Source: Burkholderia latens
Lineage (GTDB): Bacteria > Pseudomonadota > Gammaproteobacteria > Burkholderiales > Burkholderiaceae
Assembly: GCF_001718795.1 (NCBI RefSeq)
Contig: NZ_CP013438.1
Span: forward strand, 1,178,001 to 1,242,000
Direction: 5' to 3'
DNA length: 64,000 nucleotides
The translations under genes and the position numbers were made by a program. The notes under the pieces were generated by a model that saw only the letters and a program-made list of their open reading frames with translations, did not search any database and was not told the DNA's origin. Shown here one piece after another: positions 26,447 to 35,285 of this stretch (position 1 is its first letter; every line of letters starts with the position of its first letter).

Positions 26447-27013
26447 ATGCCCATGGCCACGAACGACCGCCTCATCGACACGACACCGCTCGACGTCCGC
26501 GCGCAACCGCTGATCGACGCGCTGATCGACGAATACGCGACGCGTTACGACGCGTATCGCCCCGACAGTCGCGCATCCGCGCGCGACGAACTCGCGCGCT
26601 ACCCGGCCGAACTGTTCGCGCCGCCCGAAGGCGCGTTCGTGCTGCTGCTGCGCGACGGCGAAACGATCGGCGGTGGCGCGTTCAAGCGCTACGACGCGCA
26701 GACCGCCGAACTCAAACGCATCTGGACCCGCGCGGACCTGCGCCGCCAGGGTCTCGCACGCGTGATCGTCAACGCACTCGAACTGCGCGCCGCGCAGCAG
26801 GGGTACCGGCGCGTGTACCTGACCACCGGCTTTCGCCAGCCCGAAGCGTGGGCGCTGTACGACCGCACCGGTTACACGCGGCTGTTCGATGCGTCGATCG
26901 ATCCCGAAGCGTATTTCCACCTGCGCTTCGGCAAGGATCTCGCCGATCCGTCGCGCACGTCGACGCTCGCCGACCTATGGGCACCGCTGCCCGAAGCGGT
27001 GCTGCCGCGCTGA
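26447..27013 (+). CDS. GNAT family N-acetyltransferase
   Basis: A 188-aa acetyl-CoA-dependent acyltransferase. Motif A is recognisable as RIWTRADLRRQGLARVIVNALE (split for reading: Arg/Gln-x-x-Gly-x-Ala at RRQGLA), followed by YRRVYLTTGFRQPEAWALYDRTGY, the strand-helix pair of the GNAT C-terminal half. It is the first gene of a closely spaced rightward series (86 bp to the binding protein). In Bacillus an acetyltransferase sits in the equivalent place in operons for S-modified cysteine salvage. The start is uncertain: ATG 26447 or 26453, or GTG 26402; none has a good ribosome site. Confidence 0.88.
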   Translation: MPMATNDRLIDTTPLDVRAQPLIDALIDEYATRYDAYRPDSRASARDELARYPAELFAPPEGAFVLLLRDGETIGGGAFKRYDAQTAELKRIWTRADLRRQGLARVIVNALELRAAQQGYRRVYLTTGFRQPEAWALYDRTGYTRLFDASIDPEAYFHLRFGKDLADPSRTSTLADLWAPLPEAVLPR

Positions 27014-27099
27014 ACGCGTGGCGCCATCCGGTTCGGCTTCCCGGCTTCCGGCGACACCGCGACAACATCACAACAACACCACGACAACAGGACGCAACC

Positions 27100-28041
27100 A
27101 TGCAACGAGCCGTTCTCTTCACGCCGCGTGCGCTGCGCACGCTGGCCGCCGCCGTGATCGGCGTCACCGCGCTCGCCGCGGCCGCCGCGACCTTCGACCT
27201 GAGCCCCGAACAGCGCGGCCGCCCGCGCGGCGCGGCCGATGCGGCCGTCGAACGCGCGGTGCCCGCGTCGTTCAAGTTCGCCGAACCCGGCACGTTGACG
27301 ATCGGCGTCGCGCCGAGCCTGCCGCCGATCAGCTCGTATGCGACCGACGCGCGCACGGTGATCGGCTTCGACGCGGACGTCGGCCAGCTCGTGTCCGACA
27401 GCCTCGGCCGCAAGCTGAAGATCGTGCCGCTCGCATGGGCCGACTGGCCGCTAGCGCTCGAATCGGGAAAAGTCGACGCGGTGATCTCGAACGTCACCGT
27501 CACCGAGGAGCGCAAGCAGAAGTTCGATTTCTCGACGTATCGCAAAGACCAGGTCGGCTTCTACGTGCGCAATGACAGCAAGATCCAGTCGATCCGCGAG
27601 CCGAAGGACGTCGCGGGCCTGCGCATCGTGACCGACGCCGGCACCAACCAGGAAAAGATCCTGCTCGCGTGGGACCGCGAGAACGTCGCACACGGGCTCA
27701 AGCCCGTGCAGGTTCAGTACTACGACGACCAGGCGATGCGGATCGTCGCCGTGCAGTCCGGCCGAGCCGATGCGGTGTTCAGCGTGAACTCGGTGCTCGC
27801 GTACCAAAGCGCGCAGCAAGGCAAGACGCGGCTGGTCGGCGCGATCAGCGGCGGCTGGCCGCGCACGGCCGACATCGCGATCGCGACGCGCCGAGGCAGC
27901 GGGCTCGCCGATCCGCTGACCCTCGCGCTGAACGGGCTGATCAGGAACGGCCGCTATCAGCAGATTCTCGATCGCTGGAATCTCGCGTCCGAGGCGATCG
28001 ATCAGTCGCGCACGAATCCGCCCGGCTTGCCGAAGATCTGA
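27100..28041 (+). CDS. ABC transporter substrate-binding protein, family 3 (first copy)
   Basis: A 313-aa periplasmic amino-acid-type binding protein. The signal peptide has a long Ala-rich core and probably ends near AAAA before TFDLSPEQRG. The bilobed fold is shown by GTLTIGVAPSLPPISSY, GFDADVGQLVSDSLG, DAVISNVTVTEERKQKFDFS and IREPKDVAGLRIVTDAG. It is clearly paralogous to the product of 32395-33330 (shared ATDARTV, AWADWPL, SGK.DAVISNV, RRGSGL, NPPGLP). Both presumably feed the fused permease-ATPase between them. The ligand is unknown; a cystine- or S-modified-cysteine-like compound is inferred only from the neighbours. Confidence 0.92.
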   Translation: MQRAVLFTPRALRTLAAAVIGVTALAAAAATFDLSPEQRGRPRGAADAAVERAVPASFKFAEPGTLTIGVAPSLPPISSYATDARTVIGFDADVGQLVSDSLGRKLKIVPLAWADWPLALESGKVDAVISNVTVTEERKQKFDFSTYRKDQVGFYVRNDSKIQSIREPKDVAGLRIVTDAGTNQEKILLAWDRENVAHGLKPVQVQYYDDQAMRIVAVQSGRADAVFSVNSVLAYQSAQQGKTRLVGAISGGWPRTADIAIATRRGSGLADPLTLALNGLIRNGRYQQILDRWNLASEAIDQSRTNPPGLPKI

Positions 28042-28081
28042 GCGCCGCCCGTTCACGTTGCGCAGAGGAGCGCCGAACACG

Positions 28082-29140
28082 ATGTCTTATTCGCTTTCGT
28101 TGCTGGACAAGAGCCCGATCGCCGACGGCGCGACTGCCGCCGACGCGCTGCGCTTCACGACGACGCTCGCGCGGCGTGCCGAACAGCTCGGCTACGAGCG
28201 CTTCTGGGTCGCCGAGCATCACGGTGCGCCGGGCTTCGCAAGCTCCGCGCCGGAGATCGTCGTCGCGCATCTGCTCGCGCATACGTCGCGCATTCGCGTC
28301 GGCTCGGGCGGCGTGATGCTGCAGCACTACAGCCCGTTCAAGGTGGCCGAGACGTTCAAGCTGCTCGCCGCGCTCGCGCCGGGTCGCGTCGATCTCGGCA
28401 TCGGCAAGGCGCCCGGCGGATTGCCTCTGACCACGCGCGCGCTGCAGTGGTTTCACGACAACGCGAGGAAGCCGGATTTCGCCGGACAGCTCGCGGAGCT
28501 CGATGCGTTCCTCGGCTGGGGTGTCGCCGAAGATCACCCGCTCGCCGGCGCGGTCGCGATGCCGGTGCCGCCGGATGCGCCCGAACGCATCCTGCTCGGC
28601 GGCTCGCCAGGCAGCGGCGAGCTCGCCGCGCGCCACGGCTGGCGCTTCTGCTACGCCGGCCACTTCAACGGCGACGACGCGAACCTCGAGCGCTCGCTGT
28701 CCGCCTACCGCGACGCAGGCGGCACACGGCCGCTCGTCGCGCTGTATGCGATCGCCGCGCCGACGCGCGAAGCCGCCGAGCAACTGAGCGGCCCGCTGAA
28801 GATCTTCAAGCTGCAGTTCGCCGGCGGCCCGAGCTTCAACCTCGCAAGCGCGCAGGCCGCGGCCGAGTTCGCGCGCCAAAGCGGCGCGTCCGGCTACCGG
28901 ATCGACGAGCTGCGCCCGGCCGTGCTCGCGGATACGCCCGAGCGGATTCACAGCGCGCTCGACGCACTGAGCCGGCGGCTCGACGTCGATGCGTTCGTGA
29001 TCGATTCGCCGGTGACCGATTACACGGCTCGGCTCGCATCGGCCGAATGGCTCGGCGGCGCGCAGTCGATCACGCCGCTGCAGGCAGCCCTCGCGGCCGG
29101 CCATGCGGGCCGCTCCCTTTCTTTCGACCAAAACACGTAA
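28082..29140 (+). CDS. LLM flavin-dependent monooxygenase, MsnO8-type
   Basis: A 352-aa bacterial-luciferase-like protein (TIM barrel using reduced FMN and O2). YSLSLLDKSPIADGAT at the start and YERFWVAEHHGAPGFASSAP (residues about 39-58) are typical of the MsnO8 subgroup; PGRVDLGIGKAPGG follows. GAGGAG precedes the ATG. It is the second luciferase-like family to appear with an amino-acid ABC transporter in this locus, as YtmO does in the Bacillus ytm operon. It probably oxidises a sulfur- or nitrogen-containing substrate brought in by the transporter. The gap to the next gene is only 7 bp. No flavin reductase gene is present here. Confidence 0.92.
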   Translation: MSYSLSLLDKSPIADGATAADALRFTTTLARRAEQLGYERFWVAEHHGAPGFASSAPEIVVAHLLAHTSRIRVGSGGVMLQHYSPFKVAETFKLLAALAPGRVDLGIGKAPGGLPLTTRALQWFHDNARKPDFAGQLAELDAFLGWGVAEDHPLAGAVAMPVPPDAPERILLGGSPGSGELAARHGWRFCYAGHFNGDDANLERSLSAYRDAGGTRPLVALYAIAAPTREAAEQLSGPLKIFKLQFAGGPSFNLASAQAAAEFARQSGASGYRIDELRPAVLADTPERIHSALDALSRRLDVDAFVIDSPVTDYTARLASAEWLGGAQSITPLQAALAAGHAGRSLSFDQNT

Positions 29141-29147
29141 CGCGCCG

Positions 29148-30506
29148 ATGACGACCCGACGATCGATACCCTTCGGCCTGATGCTGCAAGGCGCAGGCAG
29201 CCACATGAACGCATGGCGGCATCCGAGCAACCCGCCGGACGCGAGCATCAACCTCGACTTCGCGATCGGCATCGCGCGCAAGGCGGAAGCGGCCGGCATC
29301 GCGTTCGCGTTCGTCGCGGACGGCCTCTACATCAACGAGAAGTCGATTCCGCACTTCCTGAATCGCTTCGAGCCGCTGACCGTGCTGTCGGCGCTCGCGG
29401 TCGCGACGAAGAAGATCGGCCTCGCGGGCACGATCTCGACGTCGTACAGCGAGCCGTTCACGGTCGCGCGGCAGCTCGCGTCGCTCGACACGATCAGCGG
29501 CGGCCGCGCGGGCTGGAACGTCGTGACGACGCCGCTCGAAGGAACCGCGAAGAACTTCGGCAAGACGCATCCCGATCACGAATTGCGCTACGAGATCGCC
29601 GACGAATACCTCGCCGTCGTGCAGGGGCTGTGGGACAGCTGGGACGACGATGCATTCGTGCGCGATCGCGCGACCGGCCGCTTTTTCGACCGCGACAAGC
29701 TGCACACGCTCGACCATCACGGCCGCTTCTTCAACGTGGCCGGTCCGCTGAACATCCAGCGCTCGCCGCAGGGGCAGCCGGTGATCTTCCAGGCAGGTTC
29801 GTCGGACACCGGCATCGGGCTCGCGGGCAAGTATGCGGACGCCGTCTTCACGCATTCGCCGTCGCTCGAAGAAACGGCCGCGTTCACGCGGCGCGTGAAG
29901 CAAAGCGCTATCGAGCACGGGCGGCAACCCGGCGACGTGAAGATCTTTCCGGGTATCGGGCCGATCGTCGGCCGCACGCCCGCCGAAGCGGAAGACAAGT
30001 ACCAGGCGATTCGAGACCTGCTGACGATCGACGAAGCGCTCGCCTATCTCGGCCGCTATTTCGATCACCACGATTTCACCCGGTACGCGCTCGATGCGCC
30101 GTTTCCCGAACTTGGCGACATCGGCCGCAACAGCTTCCGCTCGACCACCGACCGGATCAAGGCCGACGCAAAGCGCAACAACCTCACACTGCGCGAGACG
30201 GCCCTGGCCGTCGCGACGCCGCGCCCGAACTTCATCGGCACGGCCGAACACGTTGCCGACGAGTTGATCCGCTGGCACGACGCCGGCGCCGGCGATGGCT
30301 TCATCCTCGGCTTCCCGGTCCAGGCGCAAGGCGTGGACGACTTCATCGAACTCGTGATTCCGGCGCTCGAAGCGCGGAGCCGTTACAGCCGCGAGCTGCC
30401 GGGCAGCACGCTGCGCGATCACCTCGGCCTGCCGCGCAAGGCGAGCCGCTATGCGGCGCCGGACACGTCACAACGACAGGACGACGCCGCCGAAGCGCAC
30501 GCGTGA
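29148..30506 (+). CDS. LLM flavin-dependent monooxygenase, NtaA/SnaA/DszA family
   Basis: A 452-aa two-component flavin monooxygenase. Family marks are FGLMLQGAGSHMNAWRHP near the start, DTISGGRAGWNVVTT (about 117-131), and QAGSSDTGIGLAGKYADAVF (about 211-230). Family members cleave C-S or C-N bonds of compounds such as nitrilotriacetate, dibenzothiophene sulfone or N-acetylated S-modified cysteines (YtnJ/CmoJ type in Bacillus). A separate reductase must supply FMNH2. The gene follows the MsnO8-type gene by 7 bp and precedes the ABC transporter gene, so the three are probably one transcript. The C-terminal tail is Asp/Ala-rich. Confidence 0.93.
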   Translation: MTTRRSIPFGLMLQGAGSHMNAWRHPSNPPDASINLDFAIGIARKAEAAGIAFAFVADGLYINEKSIPHFLNRFEPLTVLSALAVATKKIGLAGTISTSYSEPFTVARQLASLDTISGGRAGWNVVTTPLEGTAKNFGKTHPDHELRYEIADEYLAVVQGLWDSWDDDAFVRDRATGRFFDRDKLHTLDHHGRFFNVAGPLNIQRSPQGQPVIFQAGSSDTGIGLAGKYADAVFTHSPSLEETAAFTRRVKQSAIEHGRQPGDVKIFPGIGPIVGRTPAEAEDKYQAIRDLLTIDEALAYLGRYFDHHDFTRYALDAPFPELGDIGRNSFRSTTDRIKADAKRNNLTLRETALAVATPRPNFIGTAEHVADELIRWHDAGAGDGFILGFPVQAQGVDDFIELVIPALEARSRYSRELPGSTLRDHLGLPRKASRYAAPDTSQRQDDAAEAHA

Positions 30507-30575
30507 CGCCAACGCCCGCCGCGTTGCTACACCGCGCGGCGCGTCCGACCGACCCCGACCGAGGACTTCACCGAC

Positions 30576-32363
30576 ATGAGCGACACGACCCATCTCGGCG
30601 GCGCACTGCCGCCGCTCTCTTCCTCCGGCGTCCGCGACGCCGGCGCGCACGTGCGGATCGTGCCGGCCCGCCATCGGTCGCGCACGGCCGGCACGGTGCT
30701 GGCGCTCGGGCTGATTGCGCTCGCGCTGCACTCGATTCTCGGCAACCCGCAATGGGGCTGGCCCGTATTCGCCGAATGGTTCCTGTCGCCGCCGGTGTTG
30801 TCCGGGCTCGCACGCACGCTGCTGCTGACGCTGCTCGGCGCCGTGTTCGGCTTCGCGCTCGGCGCGTTCGTCGCGCTGGCCCGGCTGTCGCGCTCGCGGC
30901 TGCTGTCGGCAAGTGCGTGGGCCTTCGTGTGGCTGTTCCGCTCGATTCCGCTGATCGTGCTGCTGCTGATCCTCAACAATCTCGGCTATCTGTACGAACA
31001 CGTTCGGCTCGGCGTGCCGTTTACCGACGTCGTATGGTTCGACACGCCCACCACCGACCTGATCAGCCCGTTCCTCGCCGCCGTGCTCGGCCTGACGCTC
31101 AACCACGCGGCGTTTTCCGCGGAAGTGATTCGCGGCGGCATTCTCGCGGTCGACCAGGGGCAGCTCGAAGCCGCCGCCGCGCTCGGGCTGCCGCGTGGCC
31201 GTCAGACGACGCGGATCGTGCTGCCGCAGGCGATGCGCTCGATCCTGCCGACCGCGTTCAACGATCTGATCACGCTCGCGAAAGGCACGTCGATGGTGTA
31301 CGTGCTCGCGATGCCCGAGCTGTTCTATACGGTGCAGGTGATCTATCGGCGCAATCTCGAAGTGATTCCGCTGCTGATGGTCGCAACCGTGTGGTATCTG
31401 ATCATCCTCACCGTGTTGTCCGCGATCCAGGTGCAGGTCGAGCGCCACTACGCGCGAGGCGCGCTGCGCAATCCGCCGCCGTCGGCGCTGACATTCGTGC
31501 TGGCGCGCGCGAGTGCGCTGTGGCGGCGCGCATCGATTCGCAATGCAGCGACGGCCGCCGCGGCGACGCAGGACGAAACCGCGGCCGCCCACGCGCCGCG
31601 CACCGGCGGCGAAGTCGCCGTACACAACGTGTCGAAGCAGTTCGGCATGCAGCGCGTGCTCGACAACGTGTCGTTCGTCGCGCCGCGCGGCAGCGTGACG
31701 GTAATCGTCGGGCCGTCCGGCTCCGGCAAATCGACGCTGCTGCGCACGATCAACCACCTGGAGCGCGTCGACGACGGCTTCATCGACATCGACGGCGAAC
31801 TGATCGGCTATCGGTGTGACGGCGACGTACTGCACGAGCTTAAGGAGCGCGACGTGCTGAAGCGGCGCACCGCAGTCGGCATGGTGTTCCAGAACTTCAA
31901 CCTGTTTCCGCACCTGACGGTGCTCGACAACCTGATCGAAGCGCCGATTGCCGTCGCGGGCGTCACGCGCGACGCAGCCGAGCGCACTGCCCGTACGCTG
32001 CTCGCACGCGTCGGCCTCGCCGACAAGGCCGATGCATATCCGCGCCAGTTGTCCGGCGGACAGCAGCAGCGCGTCGCGATCGCGCGCGCACTCGCGCTGC
32101 GCCCTAAGGTTCTGCTGTTCGACGAGCCGACGTCCGCGCTCGACCCCGAACTGGTGAACGAAGTGCTCGACGTGATCAAGGAGCTCGCACGCTCGGGCAC
32201 CACGCTCGTGATCGTCACGCACGAGATCGGCTTCGCGCGCGAAGTCGCCGACAACGTGCTGTTCATGGAACGCGGCCGCATCGTCGAATCGGGGCCGCCT
32301 GCCCGCGTGCTCGACGCGCCGGCCCATCCGCGCACGCGCGCGTTCCTGTCGCGGGTGCTGTGA
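30576..32363 (+). CDS. Fused amino-acid-type ABC permease and ATPase
   Basis: A 595-aa single polypeptide. Residues about 40-310 are a HisM/TcyL-type permease with six or so membrane helices and the EAA loop (QLEAAAALGLPRGRQTTRIV, about 199-218). An Ala-rich linker (about 325-345) joins it to an ATPase with Walker A GPSGSGKST (379-387), Q-loop MVFQNFNLFPH, signature LSGGQQQR (about 492), Walker B VLLFDEP and the H-loop THE. These parts are normally separate genes. Two fused chains would give a complete importer. It lies between genes for two paralogous binding proteins. Confidence 0.95.
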   Translation: MSDTTHLGGALPPLSSSGVRDAGAHVRIVPARHRSRTAGTVLALGLIALALHSILGNPQWGWPVFAEWFLSPPVLSGLARTLLLTLLGAVFGFALGAFVALARLSRSRLLSASAWAFVWLFRSIPLIVLLLILNNLGYLYEHVRLGVPFTDVVWFDTPTTDLISPFLAAVLGLTLNHAAFSAEVIRGGILAVDQGQLEAAAALGLPRGRQTTRIVLPQAMRSILPTAFNDLITLAKGTSMVYVLAMPELFYTVQVIYRRNLEVIPLLMVATVWYLIILTVLSAIQVQVERHYARGALRNPPPSALTFVLARASALWRRASIRNAATAAAATQDETAAAHAPRTGGEVAVHNVSKQFGMQRVLDNVSFVAPRGSVTVIVGPSGSGKSTLLRTINHLERVDDGFIDIDGELIGYRCDGDVLHELKERDVLKRRTAVGMVFQNFNLFPHLTVLDNLIEAPIAVAGVTRDAAERTARTLLARVGLADKADAYPRQLSGGQQQRVAIARALALRPKVLLFDEPTSALDPELVNEVLDVIKELARSGTTLVIVTHEIGFAREVADNVLFMERGRIVESGPPARVLDAPAHPRTRAFLSRVL

Positions 32364-32394
32364 TGCACGCCGCTTCGTGTCTGCGAGGTAACCG

Positions 32395-33330
32395 ATGACG
32401 ATCGATCGACGCCAGTTCATGACCGCCGCGCTGGCGGCAGCGGCCGCGATGCGATCGCACGCAGCCGATGCCGCGTTCGCGGCGGCGGATCTCGATCCGC
32501 GCCAGGCCGGCCGCATCCGCGCCGCGCGCGACGACGCCGCGATTCGCGCGGCAAGCAACTACCGCTGGGTGCGCGACGGCGCGTTCACGGTCGCGATCTC
32601 ACCGCACGCGCCGCCCGTGTCGACCTACGCCACCGATGCGCGCACCGTGGTCGGCGCCGATCCCGACTATGCGCAGCTCGTCGCCGATGCATTGGGCCGC
32701 ACGCTTGTGCTGGTGCCGGTTGCATGGGCCGACTGGCCGCTCGGGCTGACGTCCGGCAAGTACGACGCGGTGATCTCGAACGTCGGCGTGACCGAAAAGC
32801 GCAAGGAGAAATACGACTTCACGACCTACCGGCTCGGGCTGCACGGCTTCTACGTGCGCACCGCGAGCCCGATCGCGAAGATCGCCGAACCGAAGGACAT
32901 TGCAGGGCTGCGGATCATCACCGGCGCCGGCACGAGCCAGGAGCGCATCCTGCTCGAATGGAGCCGGCGCAATGTCGCGCAGCGGCTGAAGGCCGCCGAG
33001 CTGCTGTATTTCGACGACGATGCGGCCGCCCGCGTCGCGCTGCTGTCAGGCCGTGCGGATGCGGAGCTCAATCCGAACGCGTCGCTTGCGTACGAGGCCG
33101 CGCGCGACGGCAAGATCCGCCGGGTCGGTGTCGTGAATGCGGGCTGGCCGGCGAATGCCGATGTCGCGATCGCGACGCGTCGCGGCAGCGGGCTTGCGCC
33201 GGCGCTGACGCTCGCCACCAATACGCTGATCGGCAACGGCCGTTACGGGCAGGCGCTCGCGCGCTGGGGATTGCAGAGCGAGGCGGTCGCGCGGGCTGAG
33301 ACGAATCCGCCGGGGTTGCCGTCGTTTTGA
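32395..33330 (+). CDS. ABC transporter substrate-binding protein, family 3 (second copy)
   Basis: A 311-aa periplasmic binding protein with a twin-arginine-like start (DRRQFMTAALAAAAAM), 32 bp after the permease-ATPase gene. The core follows the first copy closely (PPVSTYATDARTVVGAD, VAWADWPLGLTSGKYDAVIS, EKRKEKYDFTTYRLG, NPPGLPSF). Two binding proteins serving one transporter suggest two related ligands, as with TcyJ/TcyK of the Bacillus cystine system. It is the last gene of the rightward series. Confidence 0.92.
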   Translation: MTIDRRQFMTAALAAAAAMRSHAADAAFAAADLDPRQAGRIRAARDDAAIRAASNYRWVRDGAFTVAISPHAPPVSTYATDARTVVGADPDYAQLVADALGRTLVLVPVAWADWPLGLTSGKYDAVISNVGVTEKRKEKYDFTTYRLGLHGFYVRTASPIAKIAEPKDIAGLRIITGAGTSQERILLEWSRRNVAQRLKAAELLYFDDDAAARVALLSGRADAELNPNASLAYEAARDGKIRRVGVVNAGWPANADVAIATRRGSGLAPALTLATNTLIGNGRYGQALARWGLQSEAVARAETNPPGLPSF

Positions 33331-33375
33331 TCGCGTGGCGCGCCATGGCGGATACGCCATGCGACGACGGACGTG

Positions 33376-33936
33376 TCACCGGCAGCGTTGCGCCGCGGCG
33401 AGCTGTACGTCGGTCGTCGATACCCGACTGCCTTCCACATGCAATTGGCGCAGCTTCGCCTCGAGCCCCCATGCCGCATCGTACGGGAACACTTCGTAAT
33501 CGTTGCCCGGCAGAGGGACGAACGAGCGCGCGATATGCTGGACACGCTGGCTGATCGTGGTCTTGCCCGCCATGCCGAGATCCACGACTCGATCGCCACC
33601 GACACGAAACGTGATCGTCAGCGGCTGGCCGGCCTTGATCACGTACTCGTCGTAGTATTTGTAGGCGTCGGCCGGCACCGGCATGCCGATCGTCTCGTTA
33701 CCTGCAAACGCACGCGTGAACCCCGGCACGGCGACGTCGATCCCGGGCGCCCCGTTCGCGAACCAGTTGTCGGCCGGCTCGCATGTCGTGTTGAAGTAGA
33801 AATGGGAATAGGCGCCCAGGTATACGCGGATCCGGGCTTGCGTCGCAGGGTCGTACACGCCACCGCGCTTTGCCCCGCTACCGGCGCAGCCCGCCAGCAC
33901 CCCGCATACCAGTAAAGCCCCTGCAATCTTTCTCAT
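33376..33936 (-). CDS. Putative lipoprotein of unknown function
   Basis: A 186-aa protein with signal peptide MRKIAGALLVCGVLAGC and lipidated Cys17. The mature domain has two further Cys (in NTTCEPADNW and the C-terminal QRC), which could form a disulfide, and a predicted beta-rich core (GQPLTITFRVGGDRVVDLGM). I do not recognise the family. The ATG at 33936 fits the signal peptide; the open frame runs further upstream but those residues are Cys/Asp-rich and unlike a signal. It is on the opposite strand to the ABC locus and converges with it. Confidence 0.7.
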   Translation of the reverse strand: MRKIAGALLVCGVLAGCAGSGAKRGGVYDPATQARIRVYLGAYSHFYFNTTCEPADNWFANGAPGIDVAVPGFTRAFAGNETIGMPVPADAYKYYDEYVIKAGQPLTITFRVGGDRVVDLGMAGKTTISQRVQHIARSFVPLPGNDYEVFPYDAAWGLEAKLRQLHVEGSRVSTTDVQLAAAQRCR

Positions 33937-34138
33937 GAATTTCGTCGCTTCAATCGTCGATTCTGATGCTGATCGAACGACGCACATCCGCTGCGGCTCG
34001 TCGCAATCGCACTCGCCGGTCATGGCCCATGACCGATCGCGGATTGTAACGTGCGGAGGTTTATCGTTGCGACGGAGAAGATGCAGCACGACACATGCGA
34101 CGGATCGCGCACGACCCATATCGGAAGCCGATCGTGGC

Positions 34139-35233
34139 CTACGTCTTCACAGCCGCACGCTCCCGGTCGAGTTCCGCGACATGCGCGTGAATCGCCGGAA
34201 TCAGCTCGCGTCCATACGCCGACACATCGTGCAGCGGATCGAATCCGCGAATCAGGAACGTCGACACGCCGAGGCGGTAGTACTCGCCGAGCGCCTTCGC
34301 GACCTGTTCAGGCGTGCCGACGAGCGCGGTCGAATTCCAGCGCGCGCCCGTCAGGTTCGCGACGCCCATCCACAGCCGCTCGTCGAGCACGTCGCCCTGC
34401 GCGGCCGCGGCCATCAGCCGCTGCGAGCCTGCGTTCTGAGGCGCGTGACCGTCGATCGGCTGGCCGTTCGCGAGCCGCGCCGCGCGCACGCGCTCGCGAA
34501 TCGCGTCGGCCTGCTCCCACGCGGCGGCTTCGGTCCGCGCGACGATCGGCCGGAACGACACGCTGATGCGCGGCGCGCGTCCAAACGGCAACGCGGCCGC
34601 CCGCACGCGCGCGATCTGCTCGCGCACCGACGCGAGCGGCTCGCCCCACGTCATGTAGACGTCCGCATGCTCGCCTGCGACGGCCAGCGCAGCCGGTGAC
34701 GAACCGCCGAAATAGATGGGCACGTGCGGGCGCTGCGCGCCTTTGACGACCGGCGACGCACCGCGCAGCCGGTAGAACTCGCCGTCGTGATCGACCGGCG
34801 CGTCGGCGCGCCAGATGCGTTTCAGCACGTCGAGATATTCGCCGGTGCGGCGATAGCGTGCATCGTGCGGCACGAAGTCGCCGTCACGCTGGAGGTCGGT
34901 GTCGTCGCCGCCGGACACGATATTCAGTGCGAGCCGGCCGCCGCTGAACACGTCGAGCGTCGAAATCTGCCGCGCGGCGGCCGACGGCACGATCACGCCG
35001 GGCCGGTGCGCGAGCAGGATGCGGATGCGTTCGGTCGCGGCGGCCGCGAACGACGCGACGATGAAGCCGTCCGCCGCGTTGCTGAAATGGCCGACCAGGA
35101 TCTGGTCGAAGCCGGCGGCTTCGTGCGCTTGCGCGAAGCGCCGCACGTAGTCGGGCTGGACGGCCGCCCCGCCCGGTACGTCGACCTCCGCGCCGGGCGT
35201 CGCGGTGATCATGCCGATGATGTCGACAGGCAT
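34139..35233 (-). CDS. SsuD-like FMNH2-dependent alkanesulfonate monooxygenase
   Basis: A 364-aa luciferase-like enzyme. PGVIVPSAAARQISTLDVFSGGRL and NIVSGGDDTDLQRDGDF (about 97-140) and RYRRTGEYLDVLKRIW match SsuD-type enzymes that release sulfite from alkanesulfonates. AAGGAC precedes the ATG at 35233. It lies 52 bp downstream of the SsuA-like gene, so they are probably co-transcribed. SsuE reductase and the SsuBC transporter genes are missing, so partners must be encoded elsewhere. It is the third luciferase-like gene in 7 kb. Confidence 0.9.
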   Translation of the reverse strand: MPVDIIGMITATPGAEVDVPGGAAVQPDYVRRFAQAHEAAGFDQILVGHFSNAADGFIVASFAAAATERIRILLAHRPGVIVPSAAARQISTLDVFSGGRLALNIVSGGDDTDLQRDGDFVPHDARYRRTGEYLDVLKRIWRADAPVDHDGEFYRLRGASPVVKGAQRPHVPIYFGGSSPAALAVAGEHADVYMTWGEPLASVREQIARVRAAALPFGRAPRISVSFRPIVARTEAAAWEQADAIRERVRAARLANGQPIDGHAPQNAGSQRLMAAAAQGDVLDERLWMGVANLTGARWNSTALVGTPEQVAKALGEYYRLGVSTFLIRGFDPLHDVSAYGRELIPAIHAHVAELDRERAAVKT

Positions 35234-35285
35234 GTCGGAATGTCCTTCTCGTTGTCGATGGAAATGCGTGGGCGGCGCCGCGCGA

